Assembly: GCA_041082235.1 (NCBI GenBank)
Contig: JBDOIG010000298.1
Span: 1 to 32,710, forward strand
Source of the DNA: CALJEL01 sp041082235
GTDB taxonomy: Bacteria > Nitrospirota > Thermodesulfovibrionia > Thermodesulfovibrionales > CALJEL01
Length of the DNA stretch: 32,710 nt
Direction of reading: 5' to 3'
The notes below the pieces were generated by a model, which was not told where the DNA came from, searched no databases, and saw nothing but the letters and a program-made list of their open reading frames with translations. This document shows, one piece after another, positions 22,682 to 30,664 of the stretch (position 1 is the stretch's first letter; each line of letters starts with the position of its first letter). The position numbers were made by a program, and so were the translations under genes.

Positions 22682-23748
22682 TAAGAATTTATTTTCAGTG
22701 AAGGGTGAACTATTTCTCCCATGTATGTATTGAGACTGCTTTTAATGGAAGGGTCTTTTATTGCCTCCTCAATACCCTTTGCGAGCTTCTTTATATAGGG
22801 TAGGGTCGCATTAGTAAGGGCAATAGTTGAGGTTCTTGGATAGGCACCTGGCATATTGGATACACAGTAATGGATAACGCCATCAACCTCATATACTGGC
22901 TCTTCATGGGTTGTAGGTCTTGAGGTCTCAGCACAACCACCCTGATCAATAGAAACATCCACTATAACCGAACCCCTCTTCATCTCCTGCAGCATCTCTC
23001 TTTTTATAATTAATGGAGTCCTCGCACCAGGAATAAGGACTGCGGCAATAACAATATCAGCCTCCCTGAGTTCTTTGAGCAGATTATATTCATTCAATAT
23101 CACTGTCCTTATATTGCCTGAAAATAATTCATCTATCCTTCTTAATCTTTCAATCCCCCGATTAATTACAGTAACCTCCATGCCAAGACCGTGTCCTATC
23201 CTTGCAGAAGCAGTTCCAACAGTTCCTGCTCCAATTATTAAAAGTCTGGCTGGTTTTACGCCAGGCATACCGGAGAATAATATGCCCCTGCCATTATGAA
23301 CCCTTTGAAGATAAAAGGCTCCAATCAAGGGAGCCATCCTCCCTGCTATTTCACTCATCGGTATGAGCAGGGGAAGTGAGCCATCCCTTTCAAGGGTCTC
23401 ATAGGCAAGACCTGTTATCTTTTTCTGAAGAAGAAAATTTATAAGCCCTTTGTTTGGTGCTAGATGTAGATAGGTAAAGACCGCCTGTCCTTCTCTGAAG
23501 AGATGATATTCATCCGGAAGTGGCTCCTTTACCTTTACTATGAGCTCTGAGCTTTTAAAAAGTGTTTCTCTGTCAACTATATCAGCATCAGCTTCAAGAT
23601 AATCTGAGTCTAAGAATCCACTTCCTTCTCCAGCCCCTCTTTCTATAAGTACCGTATGACCATCCTTCTTTAACTCCCCTGCACCCGAAGGGGTGAGTCC
23701 AACCCTGTATTCAGCCTTCTTAATCTCTTTAGGGATACCTATTATCAT
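22678..23748 (-). CDS. ald: Alanine dehydrogenase
   Basis: NAD-dependent interconversion of alanine and pyruvate plus ammonia, in the cytoplasm. The pyruvate-site residues are present: Arg15 (YRVGLTP), Lys74 (VKVKEP), His95 (YLHLAP); the NAD loop is IIGAGTVGTASA and the late acid is Asp268 (VSIDQGG). 356 aa is slightly short because the C terminus is trimmed. GGAGAAGG precedes ATG 23748, so this transcript has a normal leader. A related saccharopine dehydrogenase or transhydrogenase alpha subunit is less likely given KVKEP and the length. Confidence 0.94.
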   Translation of the reverse strand: MIIGIPKEIKKAEYRVGLTPSGAGELKKDGHTVLIERGAGEGSGFLDSDYLEADADIVDRETLFKSSELIVKVKEPLPDEYHLFREGQAVFTYLHLAPNKGLINFLLQKKITGLAYETLERDGSLPLLIPMSEIAGRMAPLIGAFYLQRVHNGRGILFSGMPGVKPARLLIIGAGTVGTASARIGHGLGMEVTVINRGIERLRRIDELFSGNIRTVILNEYNLLKELREADIVIAAVLIPGARTPLIIKREMLQEMKRGSVIVDVSIDQGGCAETSRPTTHEEPVYEVDGVIHYCVSNMPGAYPRTSTIALTNATLPYIKKLAKGIEEAIKDPSIKSSLNTYMGEIVHPSLKINSY

Positions 23749-23796
23749 AGACCTTCTCCTTTTTTAATGCAAACAGTACCCTTTTTAATCATCTTT

Positions 23797-23896
23797 CAGT
23801 TAAAAGCCCTTTATTCCAGGATGAACTGCCCAGCTAAATAATAACTCATGATAAATAAAAATATATTGCTTTGTAAAGCCTGAGGCAGTGCTGTCC
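23797..23896. repeat. Probable degenerate relic of the MITE-like element
   Basis: Within the 212-bp gap between ald and the L,D-transpeptidase, AAAAGCCCTTTATTCC and, 60 bp on, CATGATAAATAAA followed by GTAAAGCCTGAGGCAGTG match the left and right arms of the intact copies in the same order and orientation, with the middle deleted. Visual similarity only. Confidence 0.35.
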
Positions 23897-23923
23897 TGCG
23901 AGGAAAGATTAAAGCAACATAAC

Positions 23924-23952
23924 TTGAAATCCTGTTATAAAGCTGGTATTTT
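23924..23952 (+). promoter_or_regulatory. Promoter of the L,D-transpeptidase gene
   Basis: TTGAAA (23924-23929), 17 nt, TG-G-TATTTT extended -10 (hexamer 23947-23952), then 8 nt to ATG 23961. No Shine-Dalgarno is visible; leaderless start inferred. Confidence 0.6.
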
Positions 23953-23960
23953 ATCCTGAT

Positions 23961-24935
23961 ATGGAAATAGAAAGAATGGCTCAGCAAAAAAATATTATTA
24001 TCATGGTACTGCTTATGGCAGCCCTTCTGCCCTCTTTCAGCCTGGCAGAGGAGCTATACAATTATTCTTCAAAAAATACACTGATAGGAAAAATGAGATA
24101 TTACGAAGTGAAAGAGGATGAGTCTCTTATAGAGATAGCAAGGTTCTTTAACCTTGGTTTTAATGAGATAGTTGATGCAAATCCCGGAATTGATCCCTTT
24201 GTGCCACCGCCAGGGAAAAAGGTGAAGATCCCCACTTTGTGGGTCCTTCCTGAAAAAAGACCTCCAAAAGGGATCGTGATAAATCTTTCCGAGATGAGGC
24301 TTTATCATATCTTGAAAAAGGATAAAAAGAGAGTTGTAAAAACTTATCCTGTTGGTATAGGTGATGAAGGTGCAGAGACACCAACAGGTTTTTTTAAGAT
24401 TACTGAAAAGATAGAGAATCCTGCCTGGCATGTCCCTGAATCCATTAGAAAGGAAAAACCAGAACTTCCGCCTGTTGTGCCACCAGGTCCTGATAATCCC
24501 CTTGGAACCCATGCTGTGAGACTTTCAAACAGCAGTATCATGATACATGGCACAGACCAGCCCTGGGGCATTGGAAGGCGGATAAGCCATGGATGTATAA
24601 GGCTCTATCCAGAAGATATTGTGAAACTTTTTTATGATGTAAAGACAGGAACTGATGTTTATATAATAAGAGAACCAATAAAGATAGGGCTGAAAGGAAA
24701 GGATATCTATGTGGAAGTTCATAAAGATGATACCTTAAAGGATATGAATTATTACGATGAGGGGATAAGAATCTTTGTTAAGAAAGGGCTCATTGCTTAT
24801 ATTGATCTTGATAGATTATATCAAGCTGTAAAAAGAAAGGATGGGATGCCGCTCAGGATTGGCAGGATAGCAATAGAGCAGGATAAAAATCAAGGGCCTG
24901 GATATGAAAAGGCCCTCATGCGCTCGCCTCAATAG
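23961..24935 (+). CDS. L,D-transpeptidase (YkuD/ErfK family) with LysM-like domain
   Basis: Periplasmic enzyme that forms 3-3 cross-links or attaches lipoproteins to peptidoglycan. The signal peptide is about 1-29 (NIIIMVLLMAALLPSFSLAE). A LysM-like segment is at about 47-92 (YYEVKEDESLIEIARFFNLG), and a YkuD domain at about 103-235 has IMIHGTDQP and the catalytic SHGCIRL (His210, Cys212). A C-terminal extension of about 85 aa is less conserved. The gene faces a convergent alanine-zipper lipoprotein, a possible attachment substrate (inference), and is separated from it by a terminator hairpin. Confidence 0.93.
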   Translation: MEIERMAQQKNIIIMVLLMAALLPSFSLAEELYNYSSKNTLIGKMRYYEVKEDESLIEIARFFNLGFNEIVDANPGIDPFVPPPGKKVKIPTLWVLPEKRPPKGIVINLSEMRLYHILKKDKKRVVKTYPVGIGDEGAETPTGFFKITEKIENPAWHVPESIRKEKPELPPVVPPGPDNPLGTHAVRLSNSSIMIHGTDQPWGIGRRISHGCIRLYPEDIVKLFYDVKTGTDVYIIREPIKIGLKGKDIYVEVHKDDTLKDMNYYDEGIRIFVKKGLIAYIDLDRLYQAVKRKDGMPLRIGRIAIEQDKNQGPGYEKALMRSPQ

Positions 24936-24952
24936 GTTCACAAAAGTATATA

Positions 24953-24997
24953 AGGCTACTGGCTGAGGTACTTCAACCAGTAGCCTCGTGTTTTATT
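24953..24997. terminator. Rho-independent terminator between convergent genes
   Basis: AGGCTACTGG (24953-24962) and CCAGTAGCCT (24977-24986) form a perfect 10-bp stem with a 14-nt loop, followed by CGTGTTTTATTT on the plus strand. It ends the L,D-transpeptidase transcript. On the minus strand the following A-tract complement is weaker, so it may also serve the lipoprotein gene. It is the only clear hairpin terminator I found in the window. Confidence 0.85.
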
Positions 24998-25388
24998 TCT
25001 TCTGCTGTAATTCAAAGGCCTTTTCAGATTTCTTTGCAGCATGCTCTGCCTTTTCAGTCAGGGCCTCAGCCTTCTTTGCAGCATCTTCAGCCCTTTTTGC
25101 AGCAGCCTCAGCCTTTTCAGCAGATGCCTTTGATGCATTCACCGCTTCCTGCGCAGCTGCCTTTGCACTGGCAGCCTCTGCCTTTGCTGCCTGAATCTCC
25201 TTTTCAAGGCCACTCACCTTGCCTTCAAGACTGGATAATCTCTGTTCAAGTTCATTAACCCTCTGTTCCAGCTTGCCCACCCTTTCATTAACAGGAGCAA
25301 CCTCCTGTTGTATAGCAGTCCTTGGTGTGCATGCAAACAATAGACTGATAATCATCATGGAGATTATTAAAAAACCAAATCTCTTCAT
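24993..25388 (-). CDS. Alanine-zipper coiled-coil lipoprotein
   Basis: A 131-aa exported lipoprotein. The lipobox LLFAC lipidates Cys20. Residues 33-125 form a continuous coiled coil, first with leucine-rich heptads (VGKLEQRVNELEQRLSSLEG), then alanine- and lysine-rich ones (AEAASAKAAAQEAV and on), as in Lpp-type alanine zippers. It ends in KK, and Braun lipoprotein is tethered to peptidoglycan through a C-terminal Lys (known), so tethering by the neighbouring L,D-transpeptidase is possible. A strong GGGGGTGAG ribosome site precedes ATG 25388. Confidence 0.87.
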   Translation of the reverse strand: MKRFGFLIISMMIISLLFACTPRTAIQQEVAPVNERVGKLEQRVNELEQRLSSLEGKVSGLEKEIQAAKAEAASAKAAAQEAVNASKASAEKAEAAAKRAEDAAKKAEALTEKAEHAAKKSEKAFELQQKK

Positions 25389-25443
25389 CTCTTCTCACCC
25401 CCTTCCTGTATTTTTTAAAGTGTATAATGTATCAGGAAAAAAA

Positions 25444-26040
25444 TCAAGCTCTTTTTTTCTGTATTATCACATACATTAAGATTATAATAAGGGCCAGGAT
25501 TACCGCTCCTGCCCCTGCCCTTGATGAATATGTTTTTATCAGTTCTTCATTTTCTCCAATCAGGTATCCTATATAAGTGAGCACACTTACCCATAGACCT
25601 GCACCAAGGACAGTATAAAAGGAGAATTTAAGATGCGCCATTCCCGCAAGACCAGCAGGTATTGATATGAGATGTCTTGCCACCGGAAGAAGTCTGCCTG
25701 TAAAGACAGAAACCTCTCCGTGTCTTGAGAAGAAATCCTCTATCTTCCTGAGTTTTCTTTCACCAAGAAGGAAAAATCTTCCATATTTAAGAAAAAAGGG
25801 GCGCCCAAGATAATAGGAAACAGAATAATTTATATAGGCACCTGCAAGGCTTCCCAGTGTTCCTGAGGCAATGGCAAGAAATAGATTCATCTCATTTTTT
25901 GAGGCAAGATAACCAGCTGGTGGCATAATGAGCTCACTCGGAAGAGGGATAACCGTGCTTTCCATTGCCATGAGGATAAATATTCCGGGATAACCCAGTG
26001 AACCGATGGTCTTTACAAGATACTGTAAAAATTCTTCCAT
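25444..26040 (-). CDS. DedA-family membrane protein
   Basis: A 198-aa inner-membrane protein of the DedA/SNARE-associated family, whose members act in lipid-carrier transport and envelope homeostasis. Several hydrophobic segments and the conserved motifs are visible: IPLPSELIMPPAGYLA near 31-46, then FFSRHGEVSVFTGRLLPVAR and ISIPAGLAGM, with the family's GR-P-R. It lies 6 nt after the DUF167 gene, at the end of the two-component operon. Confidence 0.93.
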   Translation of the reverse strand: MEEFLQYLVKTIGSLGYPGIFILMAMESTVIPLPSELIMPPAGYLASKNEMNLFLAIASGTLGSLAGAYINYSVSYYLGRPFFLKYGRFFLLGERKLRKIEDFFSRHGEVSVFTGRLLPVARHLISIPAGLAGMAHLKFSFYTVLGAGLWVSVLTYIGYLIGENEELIKTYSSRAGAGAVILALIIILMYVIIQKKRA

Positions 26041-26046
26041 GAAGGA

Positions 26047-26274
26047 TTATACCATATCTATCTCTATCAGCTTTATCCTTGAGGTATGACCCCTTTTGAT
26101 ATTAATCTTTGATTTTGCAACACCGAAATAACCTGATATGATCTCTATAAGCTCTTCATTTGCCCTTCCTTTTTCAGGCACCGAGGTAAGATAAACGATA
26201 AGTCCCTCCTCAGATTCCTTTACCTGTCTTTTCCGTGAATTAGGTTTTACCTTTACAATAATGCTTTTTTTCAT
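26047..26274 (-). CDS. DUF167 (YggU-like) small protein
   Basis: A 75-aa protein of the UPF0235/DUF167 family; function unknown in bacteria. Visible marks are IVKVKPNSRK near the start, YLTSVPEKGRANEELIEIIS in the middle and IKRGHTSRIKLIEI at the end, the typical complete domain. ATG 26274 overlaps the histidine kinase stop by 4 nt. Confidence 0.93.
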   Translation of the reverse strand: MKKSIIVKVKPNSRKRQVKESEEGLIVYLTSVPEKGRANEELIEIISGYFGVAKSKINIKRGHTSRIKLIEIDMV

Positions 26275-27650
26275 TCAATGCTCCTTATTATTATCCTGAA
26301 GAGGGTTCCTTTTCCAGGTGTGCTTTCCACCTCTATAGTTCCACCAATTAATCTTACAAGCCCATCCACAATTGAGAGGCCAACACCAAGACCTGATGAT
26401 TTTTCATCCTTATAAAATCTTTTAAAGATAAAGGGCAGCTTTGATGGTTCAATACCCCTTCCTGTATCAGCAACTTCTATTATACAATCTTTTTCCTTAC
26501 CCCTTATAAAGATAGTGACACCACCTTTTTCCGTAAACCTCAGGCTGTTTTGAAGTAGATTTCTTATTATGATGGTCAGCTTTTCTGGATCTGTCCTCAT
26601 ATAAAGAGGCTCACCCTCCATCTTTAAATAAAGACCCTTTTTCAAAAATTCCTGTTCAAAGGGGATAAGGCTCTTTTTTATAAGGCTATACAATTCAATA
26701 TCCCCAGGTCTGACAGTTGTAAAAAGGGATGATTCAGCCCTCACAATTTCCTCCATCCCTTCAATCAATCCCTGAAGTCTCTGAAGCTCTGGTTCCATGT
26801 TTTTTAAAGCCCTTTCATGGTCAATTATTCCATCCTTCAATGCATCCATATTTGCCCTGAGGATTGTAAGGGGGGTTCTGAATTCATGGGTTAACTGAGA
26901 TGTGAGATGCCTTCTGAGATCATCCTCCTTCTGGAGTCTTTCTGCCATTCTGTTAAAGGACTCTGCAAGGGAAGAAATCTCGTCCTTACCTTTAATATCA
27001 ATCCTCACCGAGAGGTCACCCCCTCTCAATTTCTCTGTTGCGGATTTAAGTTTTATAAATGGTTTTGATATGAAATGGCTGAGTAAATAGGCTGTAAGAA
27101 AGGAAGCAAAGGCAACAAATATAATGGAACCTCCAAGGAAAAGGATAAGTTTTTCTTTAAAGGCCTCTTCCTTCAATCTTGCAATACCCCAGGGTATGAG
27201 AGTCCTCACTGTTAGTCTTCCTATCTTTACGACCCTGCTATCCTTACTGCTTCCATGAAGATGGCCTTCAATGGAATAAAGTTCAAATGTCCTTTCTATG
27301 TCATAGAACCTTTTTAAATCAATTGCCTCTTCCATCCTCTTCCTCATCTCATGATGGAGCAGGGGAAGTATATCTTCTGAGGTAAGAAGCTCATTACCTT
27401 TACTGTCATAAACCTTTATATAAAATCCAAGCATAAGACCCCAGTGAAGGGCATCTACAAGCGCCTGTTTATTCCATCTTCCGTGGCTGTAACCCGTCTC
27501 AATGGATGTTCTTACCCAGCCGAGCTGGTCTTCCCTGAGGGAGGTTGAATAGGCATTGAAGTCTCTGTAGATAAGGAAGGCAAATATTATATTGCTTACA
27601 AGTCCTATAAAAATGATCCCTGAAAATGCAAGAATTAGTTTAACCTTCAT
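26271..27650 (-). CDS. Sensor histidine kinase (two-component system A)
   Basis: Membrane-bound kinase partner of the regulator just upstream. Counting from ATG 27650: a first membrane helix at 3-28, a periplasmic sensor of about 140 aa, a second helix at about 168-190, HAMP, then HisKA with LTHEFRTPL (His255), and the ATPase domain with NLLQNS (N box), DTGRGI (G1), FKRFYK (F box) and GLGVGLSI (G2). A start at 27683 would overlap the regulator by 44 nt; ATG 27650 overlaps by 11 and gives a normal N terminus. The sensor domain is related to that of the kinase at 30657-32051. Stimulus unknown, probably envelope stress (inference). Confidence 0.93.
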   Translation of the reverse strand: MKVKLILAFSGIIFIGLVSNIIFAFLIYRDFNAYSTSLREDQLGWVRTSIETGYSHGRWNKQALVDALHWGLMLGFYIKVYDSKGNELLTSEDILPLLHHEMRKRMEEAIDLKRFYDIERTFELYSIEGHLHGSSKDSRVVKIGRLTVRTLIPWGIARLKEEAFKEKLILFLGGSIIFVAFASFLTAYLLSHFISKPFIKLKSATEKLRGGDLSVRIDIKGKDEISSLAESFNRMAERLQKEDDLRRHLTSQLTHEFRTPLTILRANMDALKDGIIDHERALKNMEPELQRLQGLIEGMEEIVRAESSLFTTVRPGDIELYSLIKKSLIPFEQEFLKKGLYLKMEGEPLYMRTDPEKLTIIIRNLLQNSLRFTEKGGVTIFIRGKEKDCIIEVADTGRGIEPSKLPFIFKRFYKDEKSSGLGVGLSIVDGLVRLIGGTIEVESTPGKGTLFRIIIRSIE

Positions 27651-28329
27651 CGCTGATACCGGTAAATTTATAACCAGCTCCATAAATGGTCCTGAGAAAT
27701 GTCGGTTCCCTGGGATCTGACTCTATTTTCTGTCTGATATTTTTTATATGGGCATCCACTGTCCTGTCATAACCTTCAAAATCATATCCAAATACAGCAC
27801 TTATTATCTCTTCCCTTGTGAAGACCTGACCGGGTCTTCCAGCAAGGAAAAGCAGTATTTTAAACTCTGTATTTGTTAGATTTACAGGTTTACCACCTTT
27901 TAATACCTCATGATTTATGGTGTCAATTATCAGCTCACCCCTGTTAAAACTTAGTTTTTCTGTCTTTTTTGTCTCCCTCAGACGGGCCTTTATTCTTGCT
28001 ATGAGCTCCTTTGGTCCAAAGGGCTTCACCACATAATCATCAGCACCTGCTTCAAATCCCTTAACCTTTTCATCCTCGGAGGACTTTGCTGTAAGCATAA
28101 TAACAGGGAGCTGATAATTTTTCTTGATTACACCGCACAGCTCCTCTCCATCCATGTCAGGAAGTATGAGGTCAAGTATTATAAGATCAGGGATAGATTT
28201 TTTTATTAAAGACAGGGCATCCTTCGCTGTAACTGCATGTGTAACAGTAAAACCCTCTCTTTCAAGATAAAGCCTCAGTATCTCTGCAATCCTTGTCTCG
28301 TCTTCAATTATAAGTATCCTGGCTTTCAT
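27640..28329 (-). CDS. OmpR-family response regulator (two-component system A)
   Basis: A 229-aa transcription factor: receiver domain with Asp10-Glu11 pocket, phospho-acceptor Asp53 (ILDLILPDMDG) and Lys in VVKPF, then a winged-helix DNA-binding domain with FTREEII and YDFEGYDRTVDAHIKNIRQK. It heads an operon with its kinase, a DUF167 protein and DedA. Its upstream region is occupied by the repeat at 28353-28520, so its promoter may lie in or beyond that element. GAAGAG lies 3 nt before ATG 28329. Confidence 0.95.
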   Translation of the reverse strand: MKARILIIEDETRIAEILRLYLEREGFTVTHAVTAKDALSLIKKSIPDLIILDLILPDMDGEELCGVIKKNYQLPVIMLTAKSSEDEKVKGFEAGADDYVVKPFGPKELIARIKARLRETKKTEKLSFNRGELIIDTINHEVLKGGKPVNLTNTEFKILLFLAGRPGQVFTREEIISAVFGYDFEGYDRTVDAHIKNIRQKIESDPREPTFLRTIYGAGYKFTGISDEG

Positions 28330-28352
28330 AACTCTTCACAGTGGATTCGATA

Positions 28353-28520
28353 GGCACGGCAGGGTATGCCGAAAAGTCTTTATCGCGACACCTTAATGTA
28401 AGTTTTTTAATCAACATTAGCGAATATAACCTCCTTCACCATTTGGTGATAAACTTCTTGCTACATGATAAGTAAATTTGTGTCGCATTATAAAGGCTTT
28501 GAGGCATACCCTGCTATTCA
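28353..28520. repeat. MITE-like intergenic element, copy 3
   Basis: The best-preserved copy: perfect 12-bp inverted ends GCAGGGTATGCC (28359-28370) and GGCATACCCTGC (28503-28514), extending with mismatches to about 21 bp (GAAAAGTCTTTAT against ATAAAGGCTTTGA). Inner CGACAC and GTGTCG are also inverted, and TCACCA-TT-TGGTGA is at the centre, so the whole can fold into one long stem. It has the same orientation as the other copies. The right end includes the stop codon of the PAP2 gene. Confidence 0.85.
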
Positions 28521-29378
28521 AAGCATATTTCTATCAGCAGCGCCACCCTTCATTAGTTTATAAAGAAATGGACCTGCAATAACAACAAGCAGTGTTAGTA
28601 TTATACCTGCTATTACATCAACAATATAATGATACCTCAGATATACAGTAGAGGCTACAAGTAATATCACAGCAGGCAACAGGCACCAGAATAGTCTTCT
28701 TTCAAATCTGTACGATAAAATCAAACACAGAAGTGCGATGGCTGTATGACCGCTGGGAAAGGCATCCCTCTTTATACCCTCAAGTCTATTTAGAAGTTCA
28801 TGGATGGGTTCCATCAATAACAGACCCTTAAGTTCAACAGTATGGAGATGACCAATATAAAATCTTGGACCCAGGGCAGGGAAGAGCATATAACCAGTAT
28901 AGGAAAGATAGAAACACAGGAGAACCAAAAATAATGACTCATCAAAATCCCTCTGTCTTTTTTTCATCTTCAAAAAAATAGCGAGTAAAACAGGCATAAA
29001 ATAATAGGATGTATAGGCAAGCTGCATGATCTCGGTAAGCAGAGGATTAATAAACTTCTGAAGCCAGACTGTTGGGTAAGAACCTGTGAGCATATAATCC
29101 AGTTCAAGAAGAACAGGGTCTATATCAACTGGATTCAATGGATGGACTATCCATTCAAGACTATCAAAGATAAAGATTACACTTACAGAAGGAACCATTA
29201 TATCCCTTCCCATCTCCGGTATTCTTAAAAACTGTATCGCTATTATGGAGAGATAGGTCAGCATCAGGGTAAAAAATTTATCCTCTATCCTGTTTTTAAG
29301 GATAAGGGATAGCATAAGAAGGAGCAAGGTGAATGTAAGGGTAATATATTCAGATGGTCTCAGCCTCTTCCTGATCAT
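28518..29378 (-). CDS. PAP2-superfamily membrane phosphatase
   Basis: A 286-aa inner-membrane enzyme with about six hydrophobic segments. Active-site motifs are KRDAFPSGHTA (His211) and YLRYHYIVDVIAG (His250, Asp254); PALGPRFYIGH precedes them. This arrangement fits the PAP2_3/Aur1-like branch acting on lipid phosphates; undecaprenyl-diphosphate phosphatase or phospholipid phosphatase roles are possible but unproven. The start overlaps the NYN gene stop (ATGA). The last codons, including TGA, lie at the edge of the repeat element. Confidence 0.88.
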   Translation of the reverse strand: MIRKRLRPSEYITLTFTLLLLMLSLILKNRIEDKFFTLMLTYLSIIAIQFLRIPEMGRDIMVPSVSVIFIFDSLEWIVHPLNPVDIDPVLLELDYMLTGSYPTVWLQKFINPLLTEIMQLAYTSYYFMPVLLAIFLKMKKRQRDFDESLFLVLLCFYLSYTGYMLFPALGPRFYIGHLHTVELKGLLLMEPIHELLNRLEGIKRDAFPSGHTAIALLCLILSYRFERRLFWCLLPAVILLVASTVYLRYHYIVDVIAGIILTLLVVIAGPFLYKLMKGGAADRNML

Positions 29379-29890
29379 AGGTCCTTCATGATCCTGATAA
29401 CGGCCTTCTGTTTTTTTGAAGGTTGCCTTGGATTGCCTTTTCTGTTGATCCTTTCATAAATGTTATTGTCTTCTTCTCTCTCCTCTTTTTCAATAACCGA
29501 GCCATTAATATTCTCATTGATAGCCTTTGTTAATACCTTCTCAAAATCCTCTGCATCAATAGGGATGCAGTTATTGCTCCAGGCCTCCCTTTGAACAGAC
29601 CTGTCTGAGCTGACAACAATCCATTTAAATCTGAAATCCTTAATGAAGGATGAGATGAAATCATCTGCTGTCTCTGAAAACCTGGTATATATAATCTTTA
29701 TACCACCACGGTCAAGTATCTTTCTATCAGGTTCTCTGGATTTATGGCCATCAAAGACAAGAACAATCTGATGTTTTTTAACTTCATGGTATTTTATCAG
29801 TTTCTCAATAAGAAGTGATCTTTCTTTTTCAAGATCCCTGTGAAAAATGCCCATGAGGTTATAGCCATCTATAATAATACGAAGTGGCAT
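29375..29890 (-). CDS. NYN-domain ribonuclease-like protein (YacP/DUF901 family)
   Basis: A 171-aa PIN-like nuclease. IIIDGYNLMG (Asp8), VLVFDGHKS and IVVSSDRSVQREA carry the acidic residues typical of YacP/Rae1-type proteins, which cleave mRNA on ribosomes in Bacillus (known for Rae1). The C-terminal basic tail (RKGNPRQPSKKQKAVIRIMK) may bind RNA. A perfect TATAAT lies 7 nt before ATG 29890, implying a leaderless message. It is co-transcribed with the PAP2 gene. Confidence 0.87.
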   Translation of the reverse strand: MPLRIIIDGYNLMGIFHRDLEKERSLLIEKLIKYHEVKKHQIVLVFDGHKSREPDRKILDRGGIKIIYTRFSETADDFISSFIKDFRFKWIVVSSDRSVQREAWSNNCIPIDAEDFEKVLTKAINENINGSVIEKEEREEDNNIYERINRKGNPRQPSKKQKAVIRIMKDL

Positions 29891-29897
29891 GATTTCT

Positions 29898-29903
29898 ATT
29901 ATA
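29898..29903 (-). promoter_or_regulatory. Extended -10 promoter of the NYN-PAP2 operon
   Basis: Minus strand TG-C-TATAAT, a consensus extended -10, with only a weak -35. The hexamer ends 7 nt before ATG 29890. Confidence 0.6.
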
Positions 29904-29933
29904 GCAAGTGATGGGAAAAATTTAAGCTGGAGC

Positions 29934-29963
29934 TTGAGAAAACCTCACCATCTATAAGATAAT
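29934..29963 (+). promoter_or_regulatory. Promoter of two-component system B
   Basis: TTGAGA (29934-29939), 18 nt, GATAAT (29958-29963), then 5 nt to ATG 29969, with no Shine-Dalgarno. The -10 is good and the -35 fair. Confidence 0.5.
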
Positions 29964-29968
29964 TTATT

Positions 29969-30664
29969 ATGTCATATATCCTGCTTGTGGAAGATGACCT
30001 TAAGATAGCCAGGGTCGTAAAGGTCTATCTTGAGAATGCTGGCTTCAGGGTGGTGCATTCAGGCAGTGGTAAAAAGGCTATAGAAATGTTTTTTAAAGAA
30101 AAACCTTTGATTGTCATCCTTGACCTCATGCTTCCAGATATTAAAGGAGAGGATATCTGCCAGATCTTCAGGGAAAAGGATGATATACCTATTATAATGC
30201 TTACAGCAAAATCCTCTGAAGAGGAAAGAATAGCTGGTTTCAGCCTCGGTGCAGATGACTATGTTGTGAAGCCCTTCAGCCCCGGGGAACTGGTCTTCAG
30301 GGTGAAGGCATTATTGAGAAGATATAAAAGGACTGCTCTATCAGGTCAGGTTTTGAGCTTTAACAATGGTCTTCTCATAATTGATGAGCAAAGCTATGAG
30401 ATAAAAAAAGATAACAGTCCTGTGAACCTCACACCAACTGAATTCAAGATCCTGCATGTCCTTGCATCAACTCCCAACAAGGTCTTCACAAGGGAAGAGC
30501 TTGTCCAGAGGGCACTTGGTTATGAATTTGAGGGATATGAAAGAAGCATAGATGCCCATATAAAAAATATAAGGCAGAAACTTGGTGATGATTCAAGGAA
30601 ACCTCAATTTATATTGACCATATATGGCGTGGGATACAAATTCATAGGGAAAAGAGATGTTTAA
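29969..30664 (+). CDS. OmpR-family response regulator (two-component system B)
   Basis: A 231-aa winged-helix response regulator: Glu8-Asp9 pocket, phospho-acceptor Asp52 (ILDLMLPDIKG), VVKPF lysine, then the DNA-binding domain with FTREELV and YEFEGYERSIDAHIKNIRQK. It resembles the regulator at 27640-28329 through most of its length, including that recognition region, so the two probably arose by duplication. It overlaps its kinase gene by 8 nt. Confidence 0.95.
   Translation: MSYILLVEDDLKIARVVKVYLENAGFRVVHSGSGKKAIEMFFKEKPLIVILDLMLPDIKGEDICQIFREKDDIPIIMLTAKSSEEERIAGFSLGADDYVVKPFSPGELVFRVKALLRRYKRTALSGQVLSFNNGLLIIDEQSYEIKKDNSPVNLTPTEFKILHVLASTPNKVFTREELVQRALGYEFEGYERSIDAHIKNIRQKLGDDSRKPQFILTIYGVGYKFIGKRDV

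Noticed and set aside
24067..24722. Several minus-strand ORFs (up to 147 aa) inside the L,D-transpeptidase gene
   Set aside because: The plus frame encodes a full enzyme with the SHGCIRL catalytic motif; the antisense peptides look random.
24988..25258. Ala- or Pro/Gln-rich plus-strand ORFs opposite the lipoprotein
   Set aside because: Low-complexity by-product of the alanine-rich coiled-coil gene on the minus strand.
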